From positions 1 through 12,746 of the forward strand of contig CAZMTU010000072.1 in NCBI GenBank assembly GCA_964569225.1: a stretch of DNA of 12,746 nucleotides, given 5' to 3'. The position numbers were made by a program, and so were the translations under genes. This document shows positions 1 to 6,463 of the stretch, one piece after another. Origin of the DNA: CAKSQF01 sp964569225. GTDB taxonomy: Bacteria > Bacillota > Clostridia > Oscillospirales > CAG-272. The notes beneath the pieces were generated by a model. The model was not told the DNA's origin, did no database searches, and worked only from the letters and a program-made list of their open reading frames with translations. Numbering within the stretch: position 1 is the first letter of the stretch; every line of letters starts with the position of its first letter.

Positions 1-269
1 TGGACGGTTTGGCAGGTGTAAAACTTATACGGGTTGTATTCAATGGCGCGTTAGCGGCGGGTACGCCGCTGATTGCCCGAATGGCTCTTGAAAAACAGGT
101 AATCGCCAATATTTTATCGGCGTCTACCCGCAGCATCGGCGATCGGGTATATGGGCATATGCTGCTTTCTCTGCCGGATGACGGGCAGGCATTGCAAACG
201 GCGTTTGATTATTTGCGGCATGTAAATGATATTGCTGTAGAGGAGGTGACCGGTTATGCTGAATGCTGA
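1..269 (+). CDS. metN: Methionine ABC transporter ATP-binding protein, C-terminal end (5' truncated by window)
   Basis: Only the last ~88 codons are present; the first whole codon begins at base 3. The visible part is the C-terminal NIL (ligand-sensing) domain of MetN: an I-R-V-V-F-N-G strand near the start, a middle resembling the NIL domain's I-L-S-A...I-G...G-H-M-L-L-S-L pattern, and a final A-F-D-Y-L-R helix. In the known MetNIQ importer this domain binds methionine in the cytoplasm and shuts the transporter down (family knowledge). The Walker motifs lie outside the window. The stop overlaps the start of metI by 14 bases, as expected of translationally coupled subunits. The family call rests on the NIL pattern plus the adjacent permease. 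Confidence 0.88.
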   Translation, partial: DGLAGVKLIRVVFNGALAAGTPLIARMALEKQVIANILSASTRSIGDRVYGHMLLSLPDDGQALQTAFDYLRHVNDIAVEEVTGYAEC

Positions 270-972
270 TAAGTTGTTTTCATCCGAAGCGGTTGCGGAG
301 GCGCTGGATATTCTAAAAAACGAGTTTCCCCTTGCGCTGTGGGAAACGGTTTATGTTACACTGCTGTCAACCGCATTCGCGCTGCTCATTGGTCTGCCGC
401 TGGGCGTTCTGTTGGTGACAGGTGAAAAAGGCGGGGTATTCCCGCTTCCCAAGGGGCTGATGGTTGGGCTGAATGGTCTTATCAATTTGCTGCGGTCGGT
501 GCCTTTTCTCATTTTAATGATTTTGGTTTTTCCGCTGACCCGTCTGATTGTCGGAACTACCGTAGGAACGGTGGCTTCTATTGTACCATTGGTGATTGCC
601 GCCTTTCCCTTTGTGGCACGGCTGGCGGAGAGCAGTCTGCGAGAGGTAAATCCGAACATTGTGGAAGCTGCTCAAAGCATGGGCGCGTCGCCTTTGCAGA
701 TCATTGTAAAGGTGATGATTCCCGAAAGCGTGCCCTCGTTGATTTCTAATGTAACGATCGCGCTTACTACGATCCTTGGATATTCGGCTATGAGCGGTAT
801 TATCGGAGGCGGAGGACTTGGCAAGATCGCTATCAATTACGGCTATTACCGTTATAAATACTTAGTAATGCTCATGGCAGTGGTGCTGCTGATTATTTTG
901 GTGCAGATCATACAGGGCGTAGGCACACGATTAGCTGTTAAGCTGGATAAGCGGCTGAAGAAAAAAGGATAA
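256..972 (+). CDS. metI: Methionine ABC transporter permease MetI
   Basis: A 238-residue integral membrane protein, full length for MetI. It forms the transmembrane pore of the D/L-methionine importer with MetN and the MetQ lipoprotein. Hydrophobic segments lie at about residues 30-55, 80-100, 105-122, 165-185 and 205-228. The EAA coupling loop that docks on the ATPase is clear at about 137-157 (E-A-A-Q-S-M-G-A-S-P). A glycine-rich G-I-I-G-G-G-G-L-G segment follows, typical of this family. The ATG is chosen because a strong GAGGAGGTGA site sits 7 bases upstream. It overlaps metN. No metQ follows; the next gene is an HD protein, so the binding protein must be upstream or elsewhere. Confidence 0.94.
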   Translation: MLNADKLFSSEAVAEALDILKNEFPLALWETVYVTLLSTAFALLIGLPLGVLLVTGEKGGVFPLPKGLMVGLNGLINLLRSVPFLILMILVFPLTRLIVGTTVGTVASIVPLVIAAFPFVARLAESSLREVNPNIVEAAQSMGASPLQIIVKVMIPESVPSLISNVTIALTTILGYSAMSGIIGGGGLGKIAINYGYYRYKYLVMLMAVVLLIILVQIIQGVGTRLAVKLDKRLKKKG

Positions 973-1004
973 AACTGTGGTTTAATTGATAGATTGGTTT
1001 AGAA

Positions 1005-1019
1005 AGGGACGAAGTCCCT
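1005..1019 (+). other. Small hairpin between metI and the HD-domain gene
   Basis: AGGGAC-GAA-GTCCCT forms a 6-bp stem with a 3-base loop, followed by ATTTAC rather than a T run. It lies 15 bases ahead of the ribosome binding site of the next gene. It could be a weak terminator or an mRNA end-stabiliser. No promoter was found between the two genes, so read-through is the simplest reading. Confidence 0.35.
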
Positions 1020-1044
1020 ATTTACAAGAAAATGGAGGATACCA

Positions 1045-1614
1045 ATGAGTACACTGACCCGTGACAGCGCTTGGGCGCTGTTGACCGAATATAATCAGGA
1101 TCGCTTTCATCTGCGGCATGCCGTAACAGTGGAGGGCGTGATGCGATATTTCGCGTTGCGGCTTGGCTATGGCGAAGAAGCGGATTTTTGGGGGCTGGTC
1201 GGATTGCTTCACGATCTTGATTTTGAGCAATTTCCAGAACAGCACTGCGTCAAGGAGCAGGAGATTCTGCGGGAGAGGGGAATCGATGAGCGGCTGATTC
1301 ATGCTGTTGCCAGTCATGGGTATGGTTTAACGGTAGATATTAAGCCGGAACATACTATGGAAAAGGTGCTGTACGCCACTGATGAACTGACCGGATTGAT
1401 CGGCGCTGTGGCATTGATGCACCCATCGAAAAGTGTATCCGATCTGGAGGTTAAATCGGTAAAAAAGAAATATAAAAATCAGAATTTCGCAGCCGGCTGT
1501 TCCAGAGAGGTCATTGAACGGGGCGCGGAAATGTTGGGCTGGACAATGGAACAGCTGATTGGCGATACTATTCTCGCCATGAGAAGCTGTGAAGCGCAGT
1601 ACAGTCGGTTTTAA
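1045..1614 (+). CDS. HD-domain metalloprotein (HDIG-type putative phosphohydrolase)
   Basis: A 189-residue soluble protein. It carries the HD-superfamily metal ligands in order: H25, the H56-D57 pair in L-L-H-D-L-D-F, H86/H91 in the following helices, and D113 in Y-A-T-D-E-L. This pattern defines metal-dependent phosphohydrolases of the small HDIG group; the substrate (often a nucleotide or other phosphate ester) cannot be read from sequence. A GGAGG site lies 6 bases before the ATG. The gene is 72 bases downstream of metI on the same strand and ends at a strong terminator, so it may be the last gene of the methionine-uptake transcript. Membership of the family is secure; its biological role is unknown. 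Confidence 0.85.
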   Translation: MSTLTRDSAWALLTEYNQDRFHLRHAVTVEGVMRYFALRLGYGEEADFWGLVGLLHDLDFEQFPEQHCVKEQEILRERGIDERLIHAVASHGYGLTVDIKPEHTMEKVLYATDELTGLIGAVALMHPSKSVSDLEVKSVKKKYKNQNFAAGCSREVIERGAEMLGWTMEQLIGDTILAMRSCEAQYSRF

Positions 1615-1620
1615 AGCCTA

Positions 1621-1667
1621 AAAACAGCGGAATCTCCAAGTTTTTTGGAAATTCCGCTGTTTTTTCT
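1621..1667. terminator. Bidirectional intrinsic terminator
   Basis: Perfect 13-bp arms (1621-1633 and 1651-1663, core CAGCGGAAT/ATTCCGCTG) are followed by a T run on the plus strand. On the minus strand an equivalent T run comes from the A tract at 1620-1624. It lies between two convergent genes, the HD protein (stop at 1614) and the XRE regulator (stop at 1672), and can serve both. Confidence 0.9.
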
Positions 1668-1671
1668 AATT

Positions 1672-2391
1672 TTACACGTTTATCTGTTCTTCCCGGTCAA
1701 TGGACAGCACATAGCTATCCAAATTGAAAAGAAGCAGTTCGGGCAGCGCACCGTCGATGACAGCGGCTTCAATCAGGCTGTCGTTAATTAAATAAGGCAT
1801 TTTTCTCATCAGAATAATGATATATTCAAAGTCGAATTCGCCATACAGCACACGCTGAAAGAACGTCATTAAGTCATCTTCGTTAATAAACCGGCAGAAT
1901 TGCCGGAAAACCCGTTTGTCGAGTACATTGAAATCGGATTGCGCTATCAAGGACACATATTCCTCCGACATAATGAATTCATGCATGAGCGTCAGATAGG
2001 ATATGTCCAGCCCGAAATGCTTCAGTTCTGCGCAGATGATGGAAAGGGTGGAGGTTTTGAGAAAGGGGGAGCAGCTTAATACCTCGGCGGCTGAAAGCGC
2101 CCCGGCGCGAATCAGGGAAGCAATTTCATCCGGGGAAGCCTGGGCGATTTGGTTGACGATCTGCGCTTCTCTGGAACTGAGTTCCGCAGAGCCGATAAGC
2201 GCATCCAACTTTACCTTGTAAAGCTTGGCAATCTGCATGAGGAGATCTACGGTAGGAAAGGTATCACCTCGTTCCCAATTAGATATCGCCTGATGTGAAA
2301 CTGATAGTTTTTCCGCGACCTGCCGCTGAGTAAGTCCTGTTCGAAGGCGCTGATCGGTAATGTAGCTGCCGAAGCGGTCTAAATTAAACAT
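1672..2391 (-). CDS. XRE-family (Cro/CI-type HTH) transcriptional regulator
   Basis: A 239-residue protein. Residues about 8-66 form a classic HTH_3 domain: T-Q-R-Q-V-A-E-K-L-S-V-S-H-Q-A-I-S-N-W-E-R-G, then a P-T-V-D-L-L helix and the end at D-A-L-I-G. The remaining ~170 residues are helical and acidic with no recognised motif; they may sense a ligand or mediate oligomerisation. The ATG at 2391 is preferred over the longer open frame because AAGGAGG lies 9 bases upstream of it and the promoter at 2476-2505 lies inside the longer version. Transcription is separate from the neighbouring SPFH operon. A large palindrome over the -35 box suggests self-control. The regulated genes are unknown. Confidence 0.9.
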   Translation of the reverse strand: MFNLDRFGSYITDQRLRTGLTQRQVAEKLSVSHQAISNWERGDTFPTVDLLMQIAKLYKVKLDALIGSAELSSREAQIVNQIAQASPDEIASLIRAGALSAAEVLSCSPFLKTSTLSIICAELKHFGLDISYLTLMHEFIMSEEYVSLIAQSDFNVLDKRVFRQFCRFINEDDLMTFFQRVLYGEFDFEYIIILMRKMPYLINDSLIEAAVIDGALPELLLFNLDSYVLSIDREEQINV

Positions 2392-2475
2392 GTGTAAGCC
2401 CTCCTTGAGTAGAATCGATCGGATAATAAAATGCCGCGTAGCTTTCCGTATACAGATATTGCTCTCGTTTTTTTT

Positions 2476-2505
2476 ATTATAACAGAAGCCCCAGTTTCCT
2501 GTCAA
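2476..2505 (-). promoter_or_regulatory. Sigma-A type promoter of the XRE regulator
   Basis: On the minus strand TTGACA (2500-2505) and TATAAT (2476-2481) are both perfect consensus, 18 bases apart. The transcript would start near 2469 and carry a leader of about 75 bases. The -35 box and half of the spacer lie within one arm of the 2487-2535 inverted repeat. Confidence 0.85.
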
Positions 2506-2535
2506 GCAAGTGCTGCTTGACAGGAAACTGGGGCT
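2487..2535. repeat. Perfect 22-bp inverted repeat, likely operator
   Basis: Arms 2487-2508 and 2514-2535 are exact reverse complements, separated by 5 bases. The inner part reads TGTCAAGCA-AGTGC-TGCTTGACA. Neither side has a T run, so it is not an ordinary terminator. It covers the -35 of the XRE gene promoter, and the second arm carries another TTGACA pointing the other way. An operator for the adjacent regulator is the best guess. A cruciform or small-element remnant is possible. Confidence 0.7.
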
Positions 2536-2629
2536 GATAAGCGGGATAAATAAAGAGGGCGTTTTTTAAATGCTGTATTTGTTTCTAAAAATATTTAAAG
2601 CATCAAATTTGGAAAAATAATTAATATAA

Positions 2630-3589
2630 TCAGTCCTTAAAAATCTCACTGGCAGTGGTCGCGAGACCGGCAAGAGATTGGAGATTGCTGGGAATGACCA
2701 GCTTGGTGGCCTGACCGTCCGCAAGCTGACCCAGTGCCTCCAACGATTTAATAGTAAGCACCGCCTGAGAAGGATTCGCTTCATTGATCATGCGGATGCC
2801 TTCCGCGGTTGCCTGCTGAACCTTAAGGATTGCTTCTGCTTCACCTTCCGCTTCACGGATTCTCGATTCGCGCTCCGCCTCGGCAGCTAAAATTTTTGAT
2901 TGCTTTTCGGCTTCGGCGGTAAGAATCATCGATTCCTTTTTACCTTCGGCAATCAAAATAGCAGATTTCTTTTCACCTTCAGCACGCAGAATGGATTCAC
3001 GGCGTTCCCGCTCTGCCTTCATCTGTTTTTCCATAGCGTCCTGAATTTCCCGGGGCGGCATAATGTTTTTCAGTTCTACACGGGTTACCTTAATGCCCCA
3101 TGGGTCGGTGGCTTCGTCCAGAATGGCGCGCATTTTGGTGTTTACCACGTCGCGGGAGGTCAGTGTAGCATCCAGCTCTAACTCACCGATCAGGTTTCGC
3201 AGTGTGGTAGCGGTAAGGTTTTCAATAGCTGCCATCGGGTTGGCATGACCGTAAGCATACATTTTGCAGTCGGTGATTTGATAGAATACAACGGTATCGA
3301 TCTGCATTTTTACGTTATCCTTTGTGATAACCGGCTGAGGAGGGAAATCGGCTACCTGCTCCATCAGCATAACATGCTTGGCGATCCGGTCAAGAAAGGG
3401 AACTTTAAAATGCACGCCGGTTTCCCAAGTAGTCAGATAGCGTCCCAACCGCTCGACTACGACAGCTCTTGCCTGAGGCACGATTTTAATGTTGGAAATG
3501 ATAATAATCAGCAGAATGGCGATGATAGCCACAATGGCGATTACAATAGGGGTTGCTTGGGCTTCCAACAGAAGCGGGATTAATTTCAT
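2630..3589 (-). CDS. SPFH/band-7 domain protein (stomatin/paraslipin, QmcA-like)
   Basis: A 319-residue membrane-anchored scaffold protein. One hydrophobic segment (about residues 13-33) precedes the SPFH domain (about 35-190), which shows R-A-V-V-V-E-R-L-G-R-Y, G-V-H-F-K-V-P-F-L-D and D-P-W-G-I-K-V-T-R-V-E-L-K. A charged coiled coil (about 183-260) and a C-terminal oligomerisation tail (A-L-G-Q-L-A-D-G to L-Q-S-L-A-G) follow. Family members assemble into large membrane rings or cages and organise microdomains, often with NfeD proteins. Here nfeD is immediately upstream, 101 bases away, probably in one transcript. AGGAGG lies 9 bases before the ATG. No terminator was seen after the stop. The QmcA/paraslipin label is more certain than any specific function. 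Confidence 0.92.
   Translation of the reverse strand: MKLIPLLLEAQATPIVIAIVAIIAILLIIIISNIKIVPQARAVVVERLGRYLTTWETGVHFKVPFLDRIAKHVMLMEQVADFPPQPVITKDNVKMQIDTVVFYQITDCKMYAYGHANPMAAIENLTATTLRNLIGELELDATLTSRDVVNTKMRAILDEATDPWGIKVTRVELKNIMPPREIQDAMEKQMKAERERRESILRAEGEKKSAILIAEGKKESMILTAEAEKQSKILAAEAERESRIREAEGEAEAILKVQQATAEGIRMINEANPSQAVLTIKSLEALGQLADGQATKLVIPSNLQSLAGLATTASEIFKD
2861..2992 (-). repeat. Four tandem 11-residue (33-base) coiled-coil repeats inside the SPFH gene
   Basis: Residues 200-243 of the SPFH protein form four consecutive 11-residue units of the form I-L-x-A-E-x-x-K/R-x-S-x, followed by a 10-residue variant. The 11-residue period indicates a right-handed or straight hendecad coiled coil. 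Such a rod is expected in the cage wall of SPFH assemblies. Confidence 0.7.
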
Positions 3590-3690
3590 AGATTTGTTCC
3601 TCCTAAAGTTGATTATAATGACCGCAGCAGCCGAATCAGCGGCAGTCTGCGATGCGTTCTCGGCAGTTGATTCTGTTAAATCGAACGTAT

Positions 3691-5037
3691 TTAGTTTTTC
3701 TTTACTTCAGCGGTTTTTTCGGCGGGTTTGCAGACAAGCTTAACGCCTTCGATTCGCAGTACTGTCACCAGACTGCCGACCGGAATAATGACGTCTGCTT
3801 CGGTGCGGGCGGTCCATCGCTTGCCGTCGATCTTCACTTCACCGGTACCCGCAATATTGTTGATTTCCTCGGTAACCAATCCCTCGCCGCCAATGACCCG
3901 GTCGGCATTGGTAGGCGTATAGCCTTTTTTGTGAATCAGTTTTTTAAGAATGGTCTTGGACAGAAGCAATAAAACCAGAGCGGTCACAAAGTAAGTGATA
4001 ATCTGAACATTGAGGCTGCAGTTCGCAAGCGCTAAAATCATGCTGATAATACCGGCGGGTACAAACCAAATGGCGGTGATAGCGGCGGTCATAGCTTCCG
4101 CAACTACCGCTAATACGATCATGGCAATCCATACAAAAAACATAATCGGGAATCCCTCCTTTTCTTGTGTAACAGTTGATGCGGTATGGAGCAAACTGAT
4201 CTGACTAATCCGAGTAGTCCCGTTGTATTCCAAAATTTCAAAAATCTGGGGAATCGAATCGCCGTCTCGGTAAAAGTCCTGACGGAAAGTGCCGTTGTTG
4301 TCCTTGATGCAGTATTCTACCTTGCAGTAGCTGACGGTAGCTCCCTTGTACAGACCGTTGGCGTCTCCGTCATCCAGTAATTCACTGCGCAGTACAGTAA
4401 CATTTAATGAATACAGCTTCTGAGGCGCGAATGACGCGGTTCCTTTTTTTTGCAGGTATTCATCGGTAAAAAGAGCGTTGTATCCGTCGCAATCTCCCGC
4501 AACAACCGTTTGGCGGAATTCGTCAAAGAGCATGCAGACCGCGCCGTGTTCGGCGGCGTCGCCGTTGATTACAAATTCTTCACCGGAGAGGGTACGGAAG
4601 TGAAGATAACGATCCAGATCCATATAATCCTGATCGGCGGTAAAATCTTCATCGTAAACCGGCGTTTGGAAAAAAAGCGGATTAACTGTGACAGCCGGAG
4701 CATCGGTAACATCGGCATTCTTTTGACCGAGCGTTTCAAATGGAATCAGACTTAACAGCAGCGATAAAACCAACAGTCCGCCCAATACAGCGATAAAAAT
4801 AAAGGCGTTTCTTTTGGAACGGGATTTGGGGAGAACAGATGGCTTATCCGATGTTAAACTTGGTGGGGGGGCTGACAATTCACCGGAGGCACTATCAGAT
4901 GAACGGCTTAAAGCATTGCTGTTGTCCGGCACCTGTGTAGGGGGAGAGTTCGGCGAGTTCACAGGTGTGTTCATATCGGCATGGTCTTGCGAATCCTCCG
5001 AAGCGGTATTTCGCATGGGACTCTGACGACTGGACAT
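3691..5037 (-). CDS. Long NfeD-family membrane protein with added N-terminal extracytoplasmic domain
   Basis: 448 residues, about three times a short NfeD. Residues 1-76 are Ser/Pro/Asn-rich and probably disordered and cytoplasmic. R-S-K-R-N then leads into a membrane helix at 78-98. Residues about 105-295 form an unrecognised soluble domain, predicted outside the membrane (an NTF2-like fold is only a guess). From 299 there are three close membrane helices and a C-terminal NfeD OB-fold (about 378-440: G-G-E-G-L-V-T, G-E-V-K-I-D-G-K-R-W-T-A-R). NfeD proteins partner SPFH proteins, and an SPFH gene follows. GGAGG lies 10 bases before the ATG. An in-frame internal start at 4143 would yield a standard 150-residue NfeD. 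Confidence 0.87.
   Translation of the reverse strand: MSSRQSPMRNTASEDSQDHADMNTPVNSPNSPPTQVPDNSNALSRSSDSASGELSAPPPSLTSDKPSVLPKSRSKRNAFIFIAVLGGLLVLSLLLSLIPFETLGQKNADVTDAPAVTVNPLFFQTPVYDEDFTADQDYMDLDRYLHFRTLSGEEFVINGDAAEHGAVCMLFDEFRQTVVAGDCDGYNALFTDEYLQKKGTASFAPQKLYSLNVTVLRSELLDDGDANGLYKGATVSYCKVEYCIKDNNGTFRQDFYRDGDSIPQIFEILEYNGTTRISQISLLHTASTVTQEKEGFPIMFFVWIAMIVLAVVAEAMTAAITAIWFVPAGIISMILALANCSLNVQIITYFVTALVLLLLSKTILKKLIHKKGYTPTNADRVIGGEGLVTEEINNIAGTGEVKIDGKRWTARTEADVIIPVGSLVTVLRIEGVKLVCKPAEKTAEVKKN
4141..4163 (-). promoter_or_regulatory. Possible internal ribosome binding site and start for a short NfeD
   Basis: On the minus strand AAGGAGGG (4154-4161) is followed by an in-frame ATG (4143-4141), residue 299 of the long protein. 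Starting here gives 150 residues: the three membrane helices plus the OB-fold, the normal size of a short NfeD. The 13 bases AAAGGAGGGATTC are identical to those ahead of the gene's first ATG (5037). The GGAGG-to-ATG gap is a slightly long 12 bases, against 10 at the first ATG. Use of this start is inferred. Confidence 0.45.
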
Positions 5038-5063
5038 AGGCGAATCCCTCCTTTCTTTTATTT

Positions 5064-5092
5064 ATTGTAGCATATCCGGATCGGTTTTGCAA
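5064..5092 (-). promoter_or_regulatory. Secondary promoter candidate of the nfeD-SPFH operon
   Basis: On the minus strand TTGCAA (5087-5092), a 17-base spacer and TACAAT (5064-5069) lie directly ahead of the ribosome binding site. The -35 matches consensus at 4 of 6 and the -10 at 5 of 6. It would give a very short leader. It is weaker than the promoter at 5137-5165. Confidence 0.4.
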
Positions 5093-5136
5093 GTGTAGTT
5101 TAAACATTATTTAAGTCATCTTCTTCCGTTGGTATA

Positions 5137-5165
5137 ATTATAGCAAACAATCTTATGATTGTCAA
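5137..5165 (-). promoter_or_regulatory. Main promoter of the nfeD-SPFH operon
   Basis: On the minus strand TTGACA (5160-5165), a 17-base spacer and TATAAT (5137-5142) match the sigma-A consensus perfectly. Transcription would start near 5130, about 93 bases before the nfeD ATG. Confidence 0.85.
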
Positions 5166-5215
5166 TAGTAATTCTACAATTTTTATTAAAAATCTTTAAA
5201 ATAATTATTTACAAA

Positions 5216-5250
5216 TTGACATTGACAAAAAAACGGTATTGCTTTATAAT
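5216..5250 (+). promoter_or_regulatory. Promoter of the NERD-like gene
   Basis: TTGACA at 5222-5227, a 17-base spacer and TATAAT at 5245-5250 are perfect consensus. A second TTGACA sits immediately upstream (5216-5221), giving overlapping -35 boxes 6 bases apart. The transcript would start near 5257, about 36 bases before the ATG. The region is AT rich and shared back to back with the nfeD-SPFH promoter, whose -35 lies only 50 bases away. Confidence 0.87.
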
Positions 5251-5292
5251 ATAAATGTTAAAGTAGCCCGAAATAATTAGGGAGGTACCGAT

Positions 5293-6294
5293 ATGCCTGA
5301 AGAATTGCTTGTTTTGATTATGATGATTTGTCTTGTCGGTGTGCTGTTGCTGGCGGTCTATCTTTTGATGAGCCTGTTTAAGCGTTATAAGCTAAAACAG
5401 CTTTATGCCGGAAGCAATAGGGATTTCCGCTTTGTCTGTGAATTGCTTCGATTGTTCGTTGGGAAGGAACAGATTTTGAAAAATCCCTGTTTGCTGCGCA
5501 GCTATGGAGAGATCCCGCCTCGTGCCGATGTGTTGGTGATTGGCGGAGGAGGTCTTCTGATTTTGTCGGCGGTAGATGCGCCTGGACAGTATACTACGCC
5601 TGTTTCGGGCAGCTGGAGCATATGGCGGGACGGGGAAGTGACGCAGATTCCCAATGCGTTTTCGGCGGGAAGGCAATATACCTCAGTTCTTTCGGGAATT
5701 TTAGTAAAATGCGGATTGTCCTGCCCCGTGGTAAATGTGGTCGTGTTGACTGACGATCATGCCAAAGCAGACGCATTACATGGCGAAAATATATTGACCG
5801 GCAATCAGTTAGTGCCTTTTGTAAAAGAATTTTGCAGTCATCGCGCGTTAGGACGTAAGGGACAGGAAAAGGTGAGAACCGCTATCTGGAAGCATCATGA
5901 GATCTGCCAACGGCAGCTCGCTTCTTCAATGGCGGAAAAACCTGAGGCGGAATATTCGGATTTGTTGGCAGGTGTACATGCGGAAAGCGTATCTGAGGAG
6001 ACTTCTGAAACAAAATTGAAAGAAGCTTCCGGAAAGTCTGCGCAGACCGATCTCACGCAGGAGGCAGATGAACTGCAAATAATAGATGAATTGCTGACCA
6101 AGGTAAACTTATCGGAAGACGAGGCGCTTGTCGGTAATAGCGCTGAAAAGCATAGGCGCGAGGGTATTAAGGGAATATCCGATATTGTGAACGATTGGTT
6201 CGCGGCAGATGAGGAGCCGGATGAGCTTGACGGCGTCCCTAACAGCGAAGAAACCGAAGATAGAGCGAATGACAGCAGTGATTGCATTGGCTGA
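5293..6294 (+). CDS. Membrane-anchored NERD-like domain protein with acidic C-terminal tail
   Basis: 333 residues. A membrane helix at about 6-28 is followed by R-Y-K-L-K-Q, giving a cytoplasmic orientation by the positive-inside rule. Residues about 44-185 match the nuclease-related (NERD) layout: R-A-D-V-L-V-I-G-G-G-G-L-L-I-L, then W-S-I-W-R-D-G and I-P-N-A-F-S-A-G-R-Q-Y, then a V-V-N-V-V-V-L strand. The catalytic E-x-K usually at the end of the second strand is replaced by S92-A-V94, so nuclease activity is doubtful. Residues 215-333 are acidic, low in hydrophobics and probably disordered. GGGAGG lies 9 bases before the ATG. It is divergent from nfeD-SPFH. Assignment to NERD is moderate; function unknown. 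Confidence 0.72.
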   Translation: MPEELLVLIMMICLVGVLLLAVYLLMSLFKRYKLKQLYAGSNRDFRFVCELLRLFVGKEQILKNPCLLRSYGEIPPRADVLVIGGGGLLILSAVDAPGQYTTPVSGSWSIWRDGEVTQIPNAFSAGRQYTSVLSGILVKCGLSCPVVNVVVLTDDHAKADALHGENILTGNQLVPFVKEFCSHRALGRKGQEKVRTAIWKHHEICQRQLASSMAEKPEAEYSDLLAGVHAESVSEETSETKLKEASGKSAQTDLTQEADELQIIDELLTKVNLSEDEALVGNSAEKHRREGIKGISDIVNDWFAADEEPDELDGVPNSEETEDRANDSSDCIG

Positions 6295-6295
6295 A

Positions 6296-6338
6296 AATAT
6301 ACGGCAGGAAGCAAAAGCGTTGCCTTCTGCTGTATATT
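6296..6338 (+). other. Stem-loop after the NERD-like gene
   Basis: The arm starting AATATACGGCAG (6296-6312) pairs with GTTGCCTTCTGCTGTATATT (6319-6338), with a mismatch and a small bulge. It lies immediately after the stop codon. It is followed by AAAGCAGCG rather than a T run. It may be an imperfect terminator or a 3'-end stabiliser. Confidence 0.5.
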
Positions 6339-6425
6339 AAAGCAGCGCGCCGGATTCGAGAAGAAGCAAAATTTCTGTAAAAAGGAGTTTAGCCGGAAAA
6401 AGTCCCGGAAAATCATGAAAACCTA

Positions 6426-6454
6426 TTGACAAATCGGTAGAAATATGGTAAACT
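6426..6454 (+). promoter_or_regulatory. Promoter of the rpmG-secE-nusG cluster
   Basis: TTGACA (6426-6431), a 17-base spacer and TAAACT (6449-6454, 4 of 6 matches). Transcription would begin near 6461, leaving a leader of about 116 bases before rpmG. An 8-bp inverted repeat flanks the -10 and a terminator-like hairpin starts at the predicted first base. Confidence 0.72.
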
Positions 6455-6463
6455 GTTTCTACC
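6436..6463. repeat. 8-bp inverted repeat flanking the rpmG -10 box
   Basis: GGTAGAAA (6436-6443) and TTTCTACC (6456-6463) are exact reverse complements 12 bases apart. The -10 box sits in the interval. The position suits a repressor or activator site, but an 8-bp repeat could arise by chance in a window of this size. Confidence 0.4.

Noticed and set aside
2392..2505. N-terminal extension of the XRE regulator
   Set aside because: It would overlap its own promoter; the AAGGAGG-preceded ATG at 2391 starts directly at the HTH domain.
2487..2535. Intrinsic terminator for the SPFH operon
   Set aside because: The hairpin is strong, but there is no T run on either strand. The bases after it on the minus strand form the -10 box of the next promoter.
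6296..6338. Full intrinsic terminator after the NERD-like gene
   Set aside because: The stem is good but followed by AAAGCAGCG, not a T run, so it is listed only as a stem-loop.
5895..6416. 173-residue Ser-rich open frame opposite the NERD-like gene's acidic tail
   Set aside because: The Ser/Phe-rich composition is what antisense of Glu/Asp/Ala codons gives, and there is no ribosome binding site or domain.
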